DNA from: Annona cherimola | Taxonomy: Eukaryota > Streptophyta > Magnoliopsida > Magnoliales > Annonaceae | Assembly: GCA_030490835.1 (NCBI GenBank) | Contig: CM059971.1 | Location: 39,418,012 to 39,482,011 of the forward strand | Length of the DNA: 64,000 bases | Reading direction: 5' to 3' | In this document: positions 52,663 through 64,000 of the stretch, in pieces | Position numbering within the stretch: position 1 is the stretch's first letter | Layout of the letters: the number at the start of each line of letters is the position of its first letter | The notes under the pieces: model-generated | Told to the model about the DNA's origin: nothing | The model's input: the letters and a program-made list of their open reading frames with translations, nothing else | Database searches by the model: none | Translations under genes and position numbers: made by a program

Positions 52663-54057
52663 AATGAATGATCTTAAATGCATTCGAATCGACTCAAATG
52701 AACTGAATTATTTAGAATGAACTTTGACTATCTAGAGTTGGCCACTAGTCAATCAAAATGACAGGATTTGACTATAATGAGAGCGAGCAAACTTTAACGC
52801 ATTCGAATACACTCAAAGCAACTGATTCAGATGGATGGAACTTCAATCAAATAGAACTGATTGTAATCCCTTGATTTCATTCACATTCAAAAGGGAACGA
52901 ATGATCTTAAATGCATTCGAATTGACTCAAATGAACTGAATTTCATAGAATGAACTTCGACTACCTAGAATGGACAACTACTCAATCTAATTACTTAATT
53001 TGACAATAATGAGAACGAGCAAACTTTAATGCATTCGAATAGACTCAAAGCAACTGAATCGGATGGATGAAACTTGAATCAAATAGAATTGACTACAATC
53101 CCTTGATTTCATTCACATTCGAAAGGGAGCGAATATTGTTAAGAGCATTTGAATCGACTCAAATGAACTGATTTAGATAGAATGAACTTCGACTACCAAG
53201 AATTGACTGCTACACAATCTGATTCATTGGATTTGACTCTAATGAGAGCGGGCAAACTTTAACGCATTCGAATACACTCAAAGAAATTGATTCGGATGAT
53301 GGAACTTCAATCATGCAGAACTGATTATAAACCGTTCATTTCATTCACATTCGAAAGGGAACGAATGGTCTTAAATGCATTCGAATCGACTCAAATGAAT
53401 TGAATTAGATCGAATGAACTTCGACTACCTAGAATTGACTACTACTCAATCTAATTCACTTGATTTGAGTCTAAGGAGAACGATCAAACTTTAATACATT
53501 CGAATAGACTCAAAGAAACTGAATCGGATAGAAGGAAGATCCAACAAATAGAACTGATTATAATCCCTTGATTTCATTCACATTCGAAAGGGAACGAATG
53601 ATCTTAAATGCATTCGAATCGACTAAAATGATCTGAATTTGATAGAATGAACTTCGACTACCTAGAATTGACTGCTACACAATCTAATTGACTGGATTTG
53701 ACTCTAATGAGAGCGAGCAAACTTTAACGCATTCGAATACACTCAAAGCAATTGATTCGGATGGATCGAACTTCAATCATGTGGAACTGATTATAAACCG
53801 TTCATTTCATTCACATTCGAAAGGGAACGAATGATCTTAAATGCATTCGAATCGACTCAAATGGATTCAATTGATGGAATGAACTTCGACTACGTGGAAT
53901 TGACTACTACTCAATCTAATTCACTTGATTTGAGTCTAAGGAGAACGATCAAACTTTAATACATTCGAATAAACTCAAAGAAACTGAATCGGATAGATGA
54001 AAGTTCCAAGAAATAGAACTGATTATAATCCCTTGATTTCATTCACATTCGAAAGGG
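52663..54057 (+). repeat. Unit 47: six-mer A-B-C-D-E-F
   Basis: Monomer starts 52663, 52896, 53128, 53360, 53593, 53826; 1395 bp. A has caaaatgacagg, found elsewhere only in unit 52. F has gattcaattg. Confidence 0.93.
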
Positions 54058-55452
54058 AATGAATGATCTTAAATGCATTCGAATCGACTCAAATGAACTG
54101 AATTATTTAGAATGAACTTTGACTATCTAGAGTTGGCCACTAGTCAATCAAATTGACAGGATTTGACTATAATGAGAGCGAGAAAACTTTAACGCATTCG
54201 AATACACTCAAAGCAACTGATTCAGATGGATGGAACTTCAATCAAATAGAACTGATTGTAATCCCTTGATTTCATTCACATTCAAAAGGGAACGAATGAT
54301 CTTAAATGCATTCGAATTGACTCAAATGAACTGAATTTCATAGAATGAACTTCGACTACCTAGAATGGACAACTACTCAATCTAATTACTTAATTTGACA
54401 ATAATGAGAACGAGCAAACTTTAATGCATTCGAATAGACTCAAAGCAACTGAATCGGATGGATGAAACTTGAATCAAATAGAATTGACTACAATCCCTTG
54501 ATTTCATTCACATTCGAAAGGGAGCGAATATTGTTAAGAGCATTTGAATCGACTCAAATGAACTGATTTAGATAGAATGAACTTCGACTACCAAGAATTG
54601 ACTGCTACACAATCTGATTCATTGGATTTGACTCTAATGAGAGCGGGCAAACTTTAACGCATTCGAATACACTCAAAGAAATTGATTCGGATGATGGAAC
54701 TTCAATCATGCAGAACTGATTATAAACCGTTCATTTCATTCACATTCGAAAGGGAACGAATGGTCTTAAATGCATTCGAATCGACTCAAATGAATTGAAT
54801 TAGATCGAATGAACTTCGACTACCTAGAATTGACTACTACTTAATCTAATTCACTTGATTTGAGTCTAAGGAGAACGATCAAACTTTAATACATTCGAAT
54901 AGACTCAAAGAAACTGAATCGGATAGAAGGAAGATCCAACAAATAAAACTGATTATAATCCCTTGATTTCATTCACATTCGAAAGGGAACGAATGATCTT
55001 AAATGCATTCGAATCGACTAAAATGATCTGAATTTGATAGAATGAACTTCGACTACCTAGAATTGACTGCTACACAATCTAATTGACTGGATTTGACTCT
55101 AATGAGAGCGAGCAAACTTTAACGCATTCGAATACACTCAAAGCAATTGATTCGGATGGATCGAACTTCAATCATGTGGAACTGATTATAAACCGTTCAT
55201 TTCATTCACATTCGAAAGGGAACGAATGATCTTAAATGCATTCGAATCGACTCAAATGGATTGAATTGATGGAATGAACTTCGACTACGTGGAATTGACT
55301 ACTACTCAATCTAATTCACTTGATTTGAGTCTAAGGAGAACGATCAAACTTTAATACATTCGAATAAACTCAAAGAAACTGAATCGGATAGATGAAAGTT
55401 CCAAGAAATAGAACTGATTATAATCCCTTGATTTCATTCACATTCGAAAGGG
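54058..55452 (+). repeat. Unit 48: six-mer A-B-C-D-E-F
   Basis: Monomer starts 54058, 54291, 54523, 54755, 54988, 55221; 1395 bp. A has gagaaaac and D has cttaatc. Confidence 0.93.
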
Positions 55453-56847
55453 AATGAATGATCTTAAATGCATTCGAATCGACTCAAATGAACTGAATTA
55501 TTTAGAATGAACTTTGACTATCTAGAGTTGGCCACTAGTCAATCAAATTGACAGGATTTGACTATAATGAGAGCGAGCAAACTTTAACGCATTCGAATAC
55601 ACACAAAGCAACTGATTCAGATGGATGGAACTTCAATCAAATAGAACTGATTGTAATCCCTTGATTTCATTCACATTCAAAAGGGAACGAATGATCTTAA
55701 ATGCATTCGAATTGACTCAAATGAACTGAATTTCATAGAATGAACTTCGACTACCTAGAATGGACAACTACTCAATCTAATTACTTAATTTGACAATAAT
55801 GAGAACGAGCAAACTTTAATGCATTCGAATAGACTCAAAGCAACTGAATCGGATGGATGAAACTTGAATCAAATAGAATTGACTACAATCCCTTGATTTC
55901 ATTCACATTCGAAAGGGAGCGAATATTGTTAAGAGCATTTGAATCGACTCAAATGAACTGATTTAGATAGAATGAACTTCGACTACCAAGAATTGACTGC
56001 TACACAATCTGATTCATTGGATTTGACTCTAATGAGAGCGGGCAAACTTTAACGCATTCGAATACACTCAAAGAAATTGATTCGGATGATGGAACTTCAA
56101 TCATGCAGAACTGATTATAAACCGTTCATTTCATTCACATTCGAAAGGGAACGAATGGTCTTAAATGCATTCGAATCGACTCAAATGAATTGAATTAGAT
56201 CGAATGAACTTCGACTACCTAGAATTGACTACTACTCAATCTAATTCACTTGATTTGAGTCTAAGGAGAACGATCAAACTTTAATACATTCGAATAGACT
56301 CAAAGAAACTGAATCGGATAGAAGGAAGATCCAACAAATAAAACTGATTATAATCCCTTGATTTCATTCACATTCGAAAGGGAACGAATGATCTTAAATG
56401 CATTCGAATCGACTAAAATGATCTGAATTTGATAGAATGAACTTCGACTACCTAGAATTGACTGCTACACAATCTAATTGACTGGATTTGACTCTAATGA
56501 GAGCGAGCAAACTTTAACGCATTCGAATACACTCAAAGCAATTGATTCGGATGGATCGAACTTCAATCATGTGGAACTGATTATAAACCGTTCATTTCAT
56601 TCACATTCGAAAGGGAACGAATGATCTTAAATGCATTCGAATCGACTCAAATGGATTGAATTGATGGAATGAACTTCGACTACGTGGAATTGACTACTAC
56701 TCAATCTAATTCACTTGATTTGAGTCTAAGGAGAACGATCAAACTTTAATACATTCGAATAAACTCAAAGAAACTGAATCGGATAGATGAAAGTTCCAAG
56801 AAATAGAACCGATTATAATCCCTTGATTTCATTCACATTCGAAAGGG
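55453..56847 (+). repeat. Unit 49: six-mer A-B-C-D-E-F
   Basis: Monomer starts 55453, 55686, 55918, 56150, 56383, 56616; 1395 bp. A has cacacaaagc; F has gaaccgatt, also seen in unit 23. Confidence 0.93.
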
Positions 56848-58242
56848 AATGAATGATCTTAAATGCATTCGAATCGACTCAAATGAACTGAATTATTTAG
56901 AATGAACTTTGACTATCTAGAGTTGGCCACTAGTCAATCAAATTGACAGGATTTGACTATAATGAGAGCGAGAAAACTTTAACGCATTCGAATACACTCA
57001 AAGCAACTGATTCAGATGGATGGAACTTCAATCAAATAGAACTGATTGTAATCCCTTGATTTCATTCACATTCAAAAGGGAACGAATGATCTTAAATGCA
57101 TTCGAATTGACTCAAATGAACTGAATTTCATAGAATGAACTTCGACTACCTATAATGGACAACTACTCAATCTAATTACTTAATTTGACAATAATGAGAA
57201 CGAGCAAACTTTAATGCATTCGAATAGACTCAAAGCAACTGAATCGGATGGATGAAACTTGAATCAAATAGAATTGATTACAATCCCTTGATTTCATTCA
57301 CATTCGAAAGGGAGCGAATATTGTTAAGAGCATTTGAATCGACTCAAATGAACTGATTTAGATAGAATGAACTTCGACTACCAAGAATTGACTGCTACAC
57401 AATCTGATTCATTGGATTTGACTCTAATGAGAGCGGGCAAACTTTAACGCATTCGAATACACTCAAAGAAATTGATTCGGATGATGGAACTTCAATCATG
57501 CAGAACTGATTATAAACCGTTTATTTCATTCACATTCGAAAGGGAACGAATGGTCTTAAATGCATTCGAATCGACTCAAATGAATTGAATTAGATCGAAT
57601 GAACTTCGACTACCTAGAATTGACTACTACTCAATCTAATTCACTTGATTTGAGTCTAAGGAGAACGATCAAACTTTAATACATTCGAATAGACTCAAAG
57701 AAACTGAATCGGATAGAAGGAAGATCCAACAAATAAAACTGATTATAATCCCTTGATTTCATTCACATTCGAAAGGGAACGAATGATCTTAAATGCATTC
57801 GAATCGACTAAAATGATCTGAATTTGATAGAATGAACTTTGACTACCTAGAATTGACTGCTACACAATCTAATTGACTGGATTTGACTCTAATGAGAGCG
57901 AGCAAACTTTAACGCATTCGAATACACTCAAAGCAATTGATTCGGATGGATCGAACTTCAATCATGTGGAACTGATTATAAACCGTTCATTTCATTCACA
58001 TTCGAAAGGGAACGAATGATCTTAAATGCATTCGAATCGACTCAAATGGATTAAATTGATGGAATGAACTTCGACTACGTGGAATTGACTACTACTCAAT
58101 CTAATTCACTTGATTTGAGTCTAAGGAGAACGATCAAACTTTAATACATTCGAATAAACTCAAAGAAACTGAATCGGATAGATGAAAGTTCCAAGAAATA
58201 GAACTGATTATAATCCCTTGATTTCATTCACATTCGAAAGGG
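56848..58242 (+). repeat. Unit 50: six-mer A-B-C-D-E-F
   Basis: Monomer starts 56848, 57081, 57313, 57545, 57778, 58011; 1395 bp. Duplicate of unit 45 at 6510 bp (gagaaaac, ctataatgg, ccgtttatttc, gattaaattg). It differs by gaactttgactacc in E. Confidence 0.93.
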
Positions 58243-59172
58243 AATGAATGATCTTAAATGCATTCGAATCGACTCAAATGAACTGAATTATTTAGAATGA
58301 ACTTTGACTATCTAGAGTTGGCCACTAGTCAATCAAATTGACAGGATTTGACTATAATGAGAGCGAGAAAACTTTAACGCATTCGAATACACTCAAAGCA
58401 ACTGATTCAGATGGATGGAACTTCAATCAAATAGAACTGATTGTAATCCCTTGATTTCATTCACATTCAAAAGGGAACGAATGATCTTAAATGCATTCGA
58501 ATTGACTCAAATGAACTGAATTTCATAGAATGAACTTCGACTACCTATAATGGACAACTACTCAATCTAATTACTTAATTTGACAATAATGAGAACGAGC
58601 AAATTTTAATGCATTCGAATAGACTCAAAGCAACTGAATCGGATGGATGAAACTTGAATCAAATAGAATTGATTACAATCCCTTGATTTCATTCACATTC
58701 GAAAGGGAGCGAATATTGTTAAGAGCATTTGAATTGACTCAAATGAACTGATTTAGATAGAAGGAACTTCGACTACCTAGAATTGACTGCTACACAATCT
58801 GATTCATTGGATTTGACTCTAATGAGAGCGAGCAAACTTTAACGCATTCGAATACACTCAAAGCAATTGATTCGGATGGATCGAACTTCAATCATGTAGA
58901 ACTGATTATAAACCGTTCATTTCATTCACATTCGAAAGGGAACGAATGATCTTAAATGCATTCGAATCGACTCAAATGGATTGAATTGATGGAATGAACT
59001 TCGACTACGTGGAATTGACTACTACTCAATCTAATTCACTTGATTTGAGTCTAAGGAGAACGATCAAACTTTAATACATTCGAATAAACTCAAAGAAACT
59101 GAATCGGATAGATGAAAGTTCCAAGAAATAGAACTGATTATAATCCCTTGATTTCATTCACATTCGAAAGGG
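58243..59172 (+). repeat. Unit 51: four-mer A-B-C/E-F
   Basis: Monomer starts 58243, 58476, 58708, 58941. Duplicate of unit 46 at 6510 bp with all of its marker variants. Confidence 0.93.
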
Positions 59173-60567
59173 AATGAATGATCTTAAATGCATTCGAATC
59201 GACTCAAATGAACTGAATTATTTAGAATGAACTTTGACTATCTAGAGTTGGCCACTAGTCAATCAAAATGACAGGATTTGACTATAATGAGAGCGAGCAA
59301 ACTTTAACGCATTCGAATACACTCAAAGCAACTGATTCAGATGGATGGAACTTCAATCAAATAGAACTGATTGTAATCCCTTGATTTCATTCACATTCAA
59401 AAGGGAACGAATGATCTTAAATGCATTCGAATTGACTCAAATGAACTGAATTTCATAGAATGAACTTCGACTACCTAGAATGGACAACTACTCAATCTAA
59501 TTACTTAATTTGACAATAATGAGAACGAGCAAACTTTAATGCATTCGAATAGACTCAAAGCAACTGAATCGGATGGATGAAACTTGAATCAAATAGAATT
59601 GACTACAATCCCTTGATTTCATTCACATTCGAAAGGGAGCGAATATTGTTAAGAGCATTTGAATCGACTCAAATGAACTGATTTAGATAGAATGAACTTC
59701 GACTACCAAGAATTGACTGCTACACAATCTGATTCATTGGATTTGACTCTAATGAGAGCGGGCAAACTTTAACGCATTCGAATACACTCAAAGAAATTGA
59801 TTCGGATGATGGAACTTCAATCATGCAGAACTGATTATAAACCGTTCATTTCATTCACATTCGAAAGGGAACGAATGGTCTTAAATGCATTCGAATCGAC
59901 TCAAATGAATTGAATTAGATCGAATGAACTTCGACTACCTAGAATTGACTACTACTCAATCTAATTCACTTGATTTGAGTCTAAGGAGAACGATCAAACT
60001 TTAATACATTCGAATAGACTCAAAGAAACTGAATCGGATAGAAGGAAGATCCAACAAATAGAACTGATTATAATCCCTTGATTTCATTCACATTCGAAAG
60101 GGAACGAATGATCTTAAATGCATTCGAATCGACTAAAATGATCTGAATTTGATAGAATGAACTTCGACTACCTAGAATTGACTGCTACACAATCTAATTG
60201 ACTGGATTTGACTCTAATGAGAGCGAGCAAACTTTAACGCATTCGAATACACTCAAAGCAATTGATTCGGATGGATCGAACTTCAATCATGTGGAACTGA
60301 TTATAAACCGTTCATTTCATTCACATTCGAAAGGGAACGAATGATCTTAAATGCATTCGAATCGACTCAAATGGATTAAATTGATGGAATGAACTTCGAC
60401 TACGTGGAATTGACTACTACTCAATCTAATTCACTTGATTTGAGTCTAAGGAGAACGATCAAACTTTAATACATTCGAATAAACTCAAAGAAACTGAATC
60501 GGATAGATGAAAGTTCCAAGAAATAGAACTGATTATAATCCCTTGACTTCATTCACATTCGAAAGGG
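59173..60567 (+). repeat. Unit 52: six-mer A-B-C-D-E-F
   Basis: Monomer starts 59173, 59406, 59638, 59870, 60103, 60336; 1395 bp. Duplicate of unit 47 including caaaatgacagg. F has gattaaattg where unit 47 has gattcaattg, and cttgacttc near 60543. Confidence 0.93.
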
Positions 60568-61497
60568 AATGAATGATCTTAAATGCATTCGAATCGACTC
60601 AAATGAACTGAATTATTTAGAATGAACTTTGACTATCTAGAGTTGGCCACTAGTCAATCAAATTGACAGGATTTGACTATAATGAGAGCGAGAAAACTTT
60701 AACGCATTCGAATACACTCAAAGCAACTGATTCAGATGGATGGAACTTCAATCAAATAGAACTGATTGTAATCCCTTGATTTCATTCACATTCAAAAGGG
60801 AACGAATGATCTTAAATGCATTCGAATTGACTCAAATGAACTGAATTTCATAGAATGAACTTCGACTACCTATAATGGACAACTACTCAATCTAATTACT
60901 TAATTTGACAATAATGAGAACGAGCAAATTTTAATGCATTCGAATAGACTCAAAGCAACTGAATCGGATGGATGAAACTTGAATCAAATAGAATTGATTA
61001 CAATCCCTTGATTTCATTCACATTCGAAAGGGAGCGAATATTGTTAAGAGCATTTGAATTGACTCAAATGAACTGATTTAGATAGAAGGAACTTCGACTA
61101 CCTAGAATTGACTGCTACACAATCTGATTCATTGGATTTGACTCTAATGAGAGCGAGCAAACTTTAACGCATTCGAATACACTCAAAGCAATTGATTCGG
61201 ATGGATCGAACTTCAATCATGTAGAACTGATTATAAACCGTTCATTTCATTCACATTCGAAAGGGAACAAATGATCTTAAATGCATTCGAATCGACTCAA
61301 ATGGATTGAATTGATGGAATGAACTTCGACTACGTGGAATTGACTACTACTCAATCTAATTCACTTGATTTGAGTCTAAGGAGAACGATCAAACTTTAAT
61401 ACATTCGAATAAACTCAAAGAAACTGAATCGGATAGATGAAAGTTCCAAGAAATAGAACTGATTATAATCCCTTGATTTCATTCACATTCGAAAGGG
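60568..61497 (+). repeat. Unit 53: four-mer A-B-C/E-F
   Basis: Monomer starts 60568, 60801, 61033, 61266. Same marker set as unit 51 (gagaaaac, ctataatgg, gcaaattttaatg, gaattgactc). F starts AACAAATG. Together with unit 54 it resembles units 43-44. Confidence 0.93.
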
Positions 61498-62892
61498 AAT
61501 GAATGATCTTAAATGCATTCGAATCGACTCAAATGAACTGAATTATTTAGAATGAACTTTGACTATCTAGAGTTGGCCACTAGTCAATCAAATTGACAGG
61601 ATTTGACTATAATGAGAGCGAGCAAACTTTAACGCATTCGAATACACTCAAAGCAACTGATTCAGATGGATGGAACTTCAATCAAATAGAACTGATTGTA
61701 ATCCCTTGATTTCATTCACATTCAAAAGGGAACGAATGATCTTAAATGCATTCGAATTGACTCAAATGAACTGAATTTCATAGAATGAACTTCGACTACC
61801 TAGAATGGACAACTACTCAATCTAATTACTTAATTTGACAATAATGAGAACGAGCAAACTTTAATGCATTCGAATAGACTCAAAGCAACTGAATCGGATG
61901 GATGAAACTTGAATCAAATAGAATTGACTACAATCCCTTGATTTCATTCACATTCGAAAGGGAGCGAATATTGTTAAGAGCATTTGAATCGACTCAAATG
62001 AACTGATTTAGATAGAATGAACTTCGACTACCAAGAATTGACTGCTACACAATCTGATTCATTGGATTTGACTCTAATGAGAGCGGGCAAACTTTAACGC
62101 ATTCGAATACACTCAAAGAAATTGATTCGGATGATGGAACTTCAATCATGCAGAACTGATTATAAACCGTTCATTTCATTCACATTCGAAAGGGAACGAA
62201 TGGTCTTAAATGCATTCGAATCGACTCAAATGAATTGAATTAGATCGAATGAACTTCGACTACCTAGAATTGACTACTACTTAATCTAATTCACTTGATT
62301 TGAGTCTAAGGAGAACGATCAAACTTTAATACATTCGAATAGACTCAAAGAAACTGAATCGGATAGAAGGAAGATCCAACAAATAAAACTGATTATAATC
62401 CCTTGATTTCATTCACATTCGAAAGGGAACGAATGATCTTAAATGCATTCGAATCGACTAAAATGATCTGAATTTGATAGAATGAACTTCGACTACCTAG
62501 AATTGACTGCTACACAATCTAATTGACTGGATTTGACTCTAATGAGAGCGAGCAAACTTTAACGCATTCGAATACACTCAAAGCAATTGATTCGGATGGA
62601 TCGAACTTCAATCATGTGGAACTGATTATAAACCGTTCATTTCATTCACATTCGAAAGGGAACGAATGATCTTAAATGCATTCGAATCGACTCAAATGGA
62701 TTGAATTGATGGAATGAACTTCGACTACGTGGAATTGACTACTACTCAATCTAATTCACTTGATTTGAGTCTAAGGAGAACGATCAAACTTTAATACATT
62801 CGAATAAACTCAAAGAAACTGAATCGGATAGATGAAAGTTCCAAGAAATAGAACTGATTATAATCCCTTGATTTCATTCACATTCGAAAGGG
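61498..62892 (+). repeat. Unit 54: six-mer A-B-C-D-E-F
   Basis: Monomer starts 61498, 61731, 61963, 62195, 62428, 62661; 1395 bp. D has cttaatc as in unit 44. Confidence 0.93.
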
Positions 62893-64000
62893 AATGAATG
62901 ATCTTAAATGCATTCGAATCGACTCAAATGAACTGAATTATTTAGAATGAACTTTGACTATCTAGAGTTGGCCACTAGTCAATCAAATTGACAGGATTTG
63001 ACTATAATGAGAGCGAGCAAACTTTAACGCATTCGAATACACACAAAGCAACTGATTCAGATGGATGGAACTTCAATCAAATAGAACTGATTGTAATCCC
63101 TTGATTTCATTCACATTCAAAAGGGAACGAATGATCTTAAATGCATTCGAATTGACTCAAATGAACTGAATTTCATAGAATGAACTTCGACTACCTAGAA
63201 TGGACAACTACTCAATCTAATTACTTAATTTGACAATAATGAGAACGAGCAAACTTTAATGCATTCGAATAGACTCAAAGCAACTGAATCGGATGGATGA
63301 AACTTGAATCAAATAGAATTGACTACAATCCCTTGATTTCATTCACATTCGAAAGGGAGCGAATATTGTTAAGAGCATTTGAATCGACTCAAATGAACTG
63401 ATTTAGATAGAATGAACTTCGACTACCAAGAATTGACTGCTACACAATCTGATTGACTGGATTTGACTCTAATGAGAGCGGGCAAACTTTAACGCATTCG
63501 AATACACTCAAAGAAATTGATTCGGATGATGGAACTTCAATCATGCAGAACTGATTATAAACCGTTCATTTCATTCACATTCGAAAGGGAACGAATGGTC
63601 TTAAATGCATTCGAATCGACTCAAATGAATTGAATTAGATCGAATGAACTTCGACTACCTAGAATTGACTACTACTCAATCTAATTCACTTGATTTGAGT
63701 CTAAGGAGAACGATCAAACTTTAATACATTCGAATAGACTCAAAGAAACTGAATCGGATAGAAGGAAGATCCAACAAATAAAACTGATTATAATCCCTTG
63801 ATTTCATTCACATTCGAAAGGGAACGAATGATCTTAAATGCATTCGAATCGACTAAAATGATCTGAATTTGATAGAATGAACTTCGACTACCTAGAATTG
63901 ACTGCTACACAATCTAATTGACTGGATTTGACTCTAATGAGAGCGAGCAAACTTTAACGCATTCGAATACACTCAAAGCAATTGATTCGGATGGATCGAA
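62893..64000 (+). repeat. Unit 55: A-B-C-D-E, cut by window end
   Basis: Monomer starts 62893, 63126, 63358, 63590, 63823. E is truncated by the window edge at 64000, so the array continues. A has cacacaaagc. C has gattgactgg, mixing the two common forms at that site. Confidence 0.93.

Larger units (their letters stand above)
46618..60567 (+). repeat. 3720-bp super-units (six-mer, four-mer, six-mer)
   Basis: Blocks 46618-50337, 50338-54057 and 56848-60567 share the order six-mer, four-mer, six-mer (16 monomers). The four-mer always carries gagaaaac, ctataatgg, gcaaattttaatg and gaattgactc. Two six-mers (54058-56847) separate the second and third blocks. The second and third are closest, at an offset of 6510 bp. 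Confidence 0.88.
133..64000 (+). repeat. Higher-order satellite array, 232-233 bp monomers
   Basis: An uninterrupted head-to-tail array of 275 monomers, all in one orientation. I placed each monomer start at the A/GA/CGAATG motif just after the string ending AAAGGG; successive starts are almost always 232 or 233 bp apart. Six monomer types (A-F) recur in fixed order. Types alternate 233, 232, 232, 233, 233, 232 bp, giving a 1395-bp six-mer and a roughly 930-bp four-mer. No insertion, inversion or gene was seen. Such order is typical of centromeric or pericentromeric satellites, although position on the chromosome cannot be read from sequence alone. The array continues beyond 64000. Confidence 0.98.

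Noticed and set aside
133..64000. Possible open reading frames; the 1395-bp unit is a multiple of three, so a frame would be kept between units
   Set aside because: Stops occur within about 16 codons of the monomer start in the three forward frames I read in F, and the reverse strand is also stop-dense in E. There is no codon structure or recognisable protein.
133..64000. CRISPR-like regular repetition
   Set aside because: The repeats abut each other with no unique spacers, and the period is far too long.
133..64000. Assembly collapse or expansion as the source of the near-identical blocks
   Set aside because: Private variants and different hybrid breakpoints distinguish neighbouring units, which argues for real structure. 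It cannot be excluded without reads, especially for the 1395-bp duplication at 32672-35461.

Overview
The whole window is satellite DNA. I found no protein gene, RNA gene or transposon in it. Positions 1-132 are non-repetitive flank. From 133 to the window end (64000) the sequence is one unbroken, single-orientation tandem array of 275 monomers, each about 232-233 bp; the last monomer is cut by the window edge. The DNA is AT-rich, stop codons are dense in the monomers I translated on both strands, and nothing interrupts the array. This is eukaryotic heterochromatin, and the multi-level repeat order resembles centromeric or pericentromeric satellites. Many differences between monomer types are C-to-T or G-to-A changes at CpG, which suggests a CpG-methylating genome (a plant or a vertebrate; plant is my weak preference). 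I do not recognise the satellite family and cannot name the species.

The array is nested. (1) Each monomer is an old dimer of two related halves of about 118 and 114 bp, each carrying a CATTCGAAT core. (2) Monomers fall into six types, named here A to F. The odd types (A, C, E) resemble each other in their second halves and so do the even types (B, D, F), so the working quantum is a 465-bp dimer. (3) The full higher-order unit is A-B-C-D-E-F, 1395 bp. A shorter four-monomer unit of about 930 bp, usually A-B-(C/E hybrid)-F, arose by unequal exchange. (4) Units are grouped into longer duplicated blocks of 3254, 3720, 4650 and 6510 bp, recognisable by shared rare variants.

By my hand parse there are 55 higher-order units: 28 four-monomer units, 25 complete six-monomer units, one eight-monomer unit and one unit cut by the window end. 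Layout: 1-132 flank; 133-1992 two four-mers at the edge, the first carrying ancestral-looking bases; 1993-8964 six-mers followed by a run of recombinant units; 8965-13144 three six-mers; 13145-19652 a 3254-bp block repeated twice; 19653-24302 mixed; 24303-32206 a 4650-bp block and a shortened second copy; 32207-35461 a nearly exact 1395-bp tandem duplication; 35462-46617 a mosaic region rich in hybrid monomers; 46618-64000 mostly six-mers arranged in 3720-bp blocks.

Every recombinant monomer I found joins an odd type to an odd type or an even type to an even type, so all units keep an even number of monomers. The array therefore records unequal crossing-over and gene conversion working in 465-bp steps. 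All type names, boundaries and counts come from reading by eye and were not computed.
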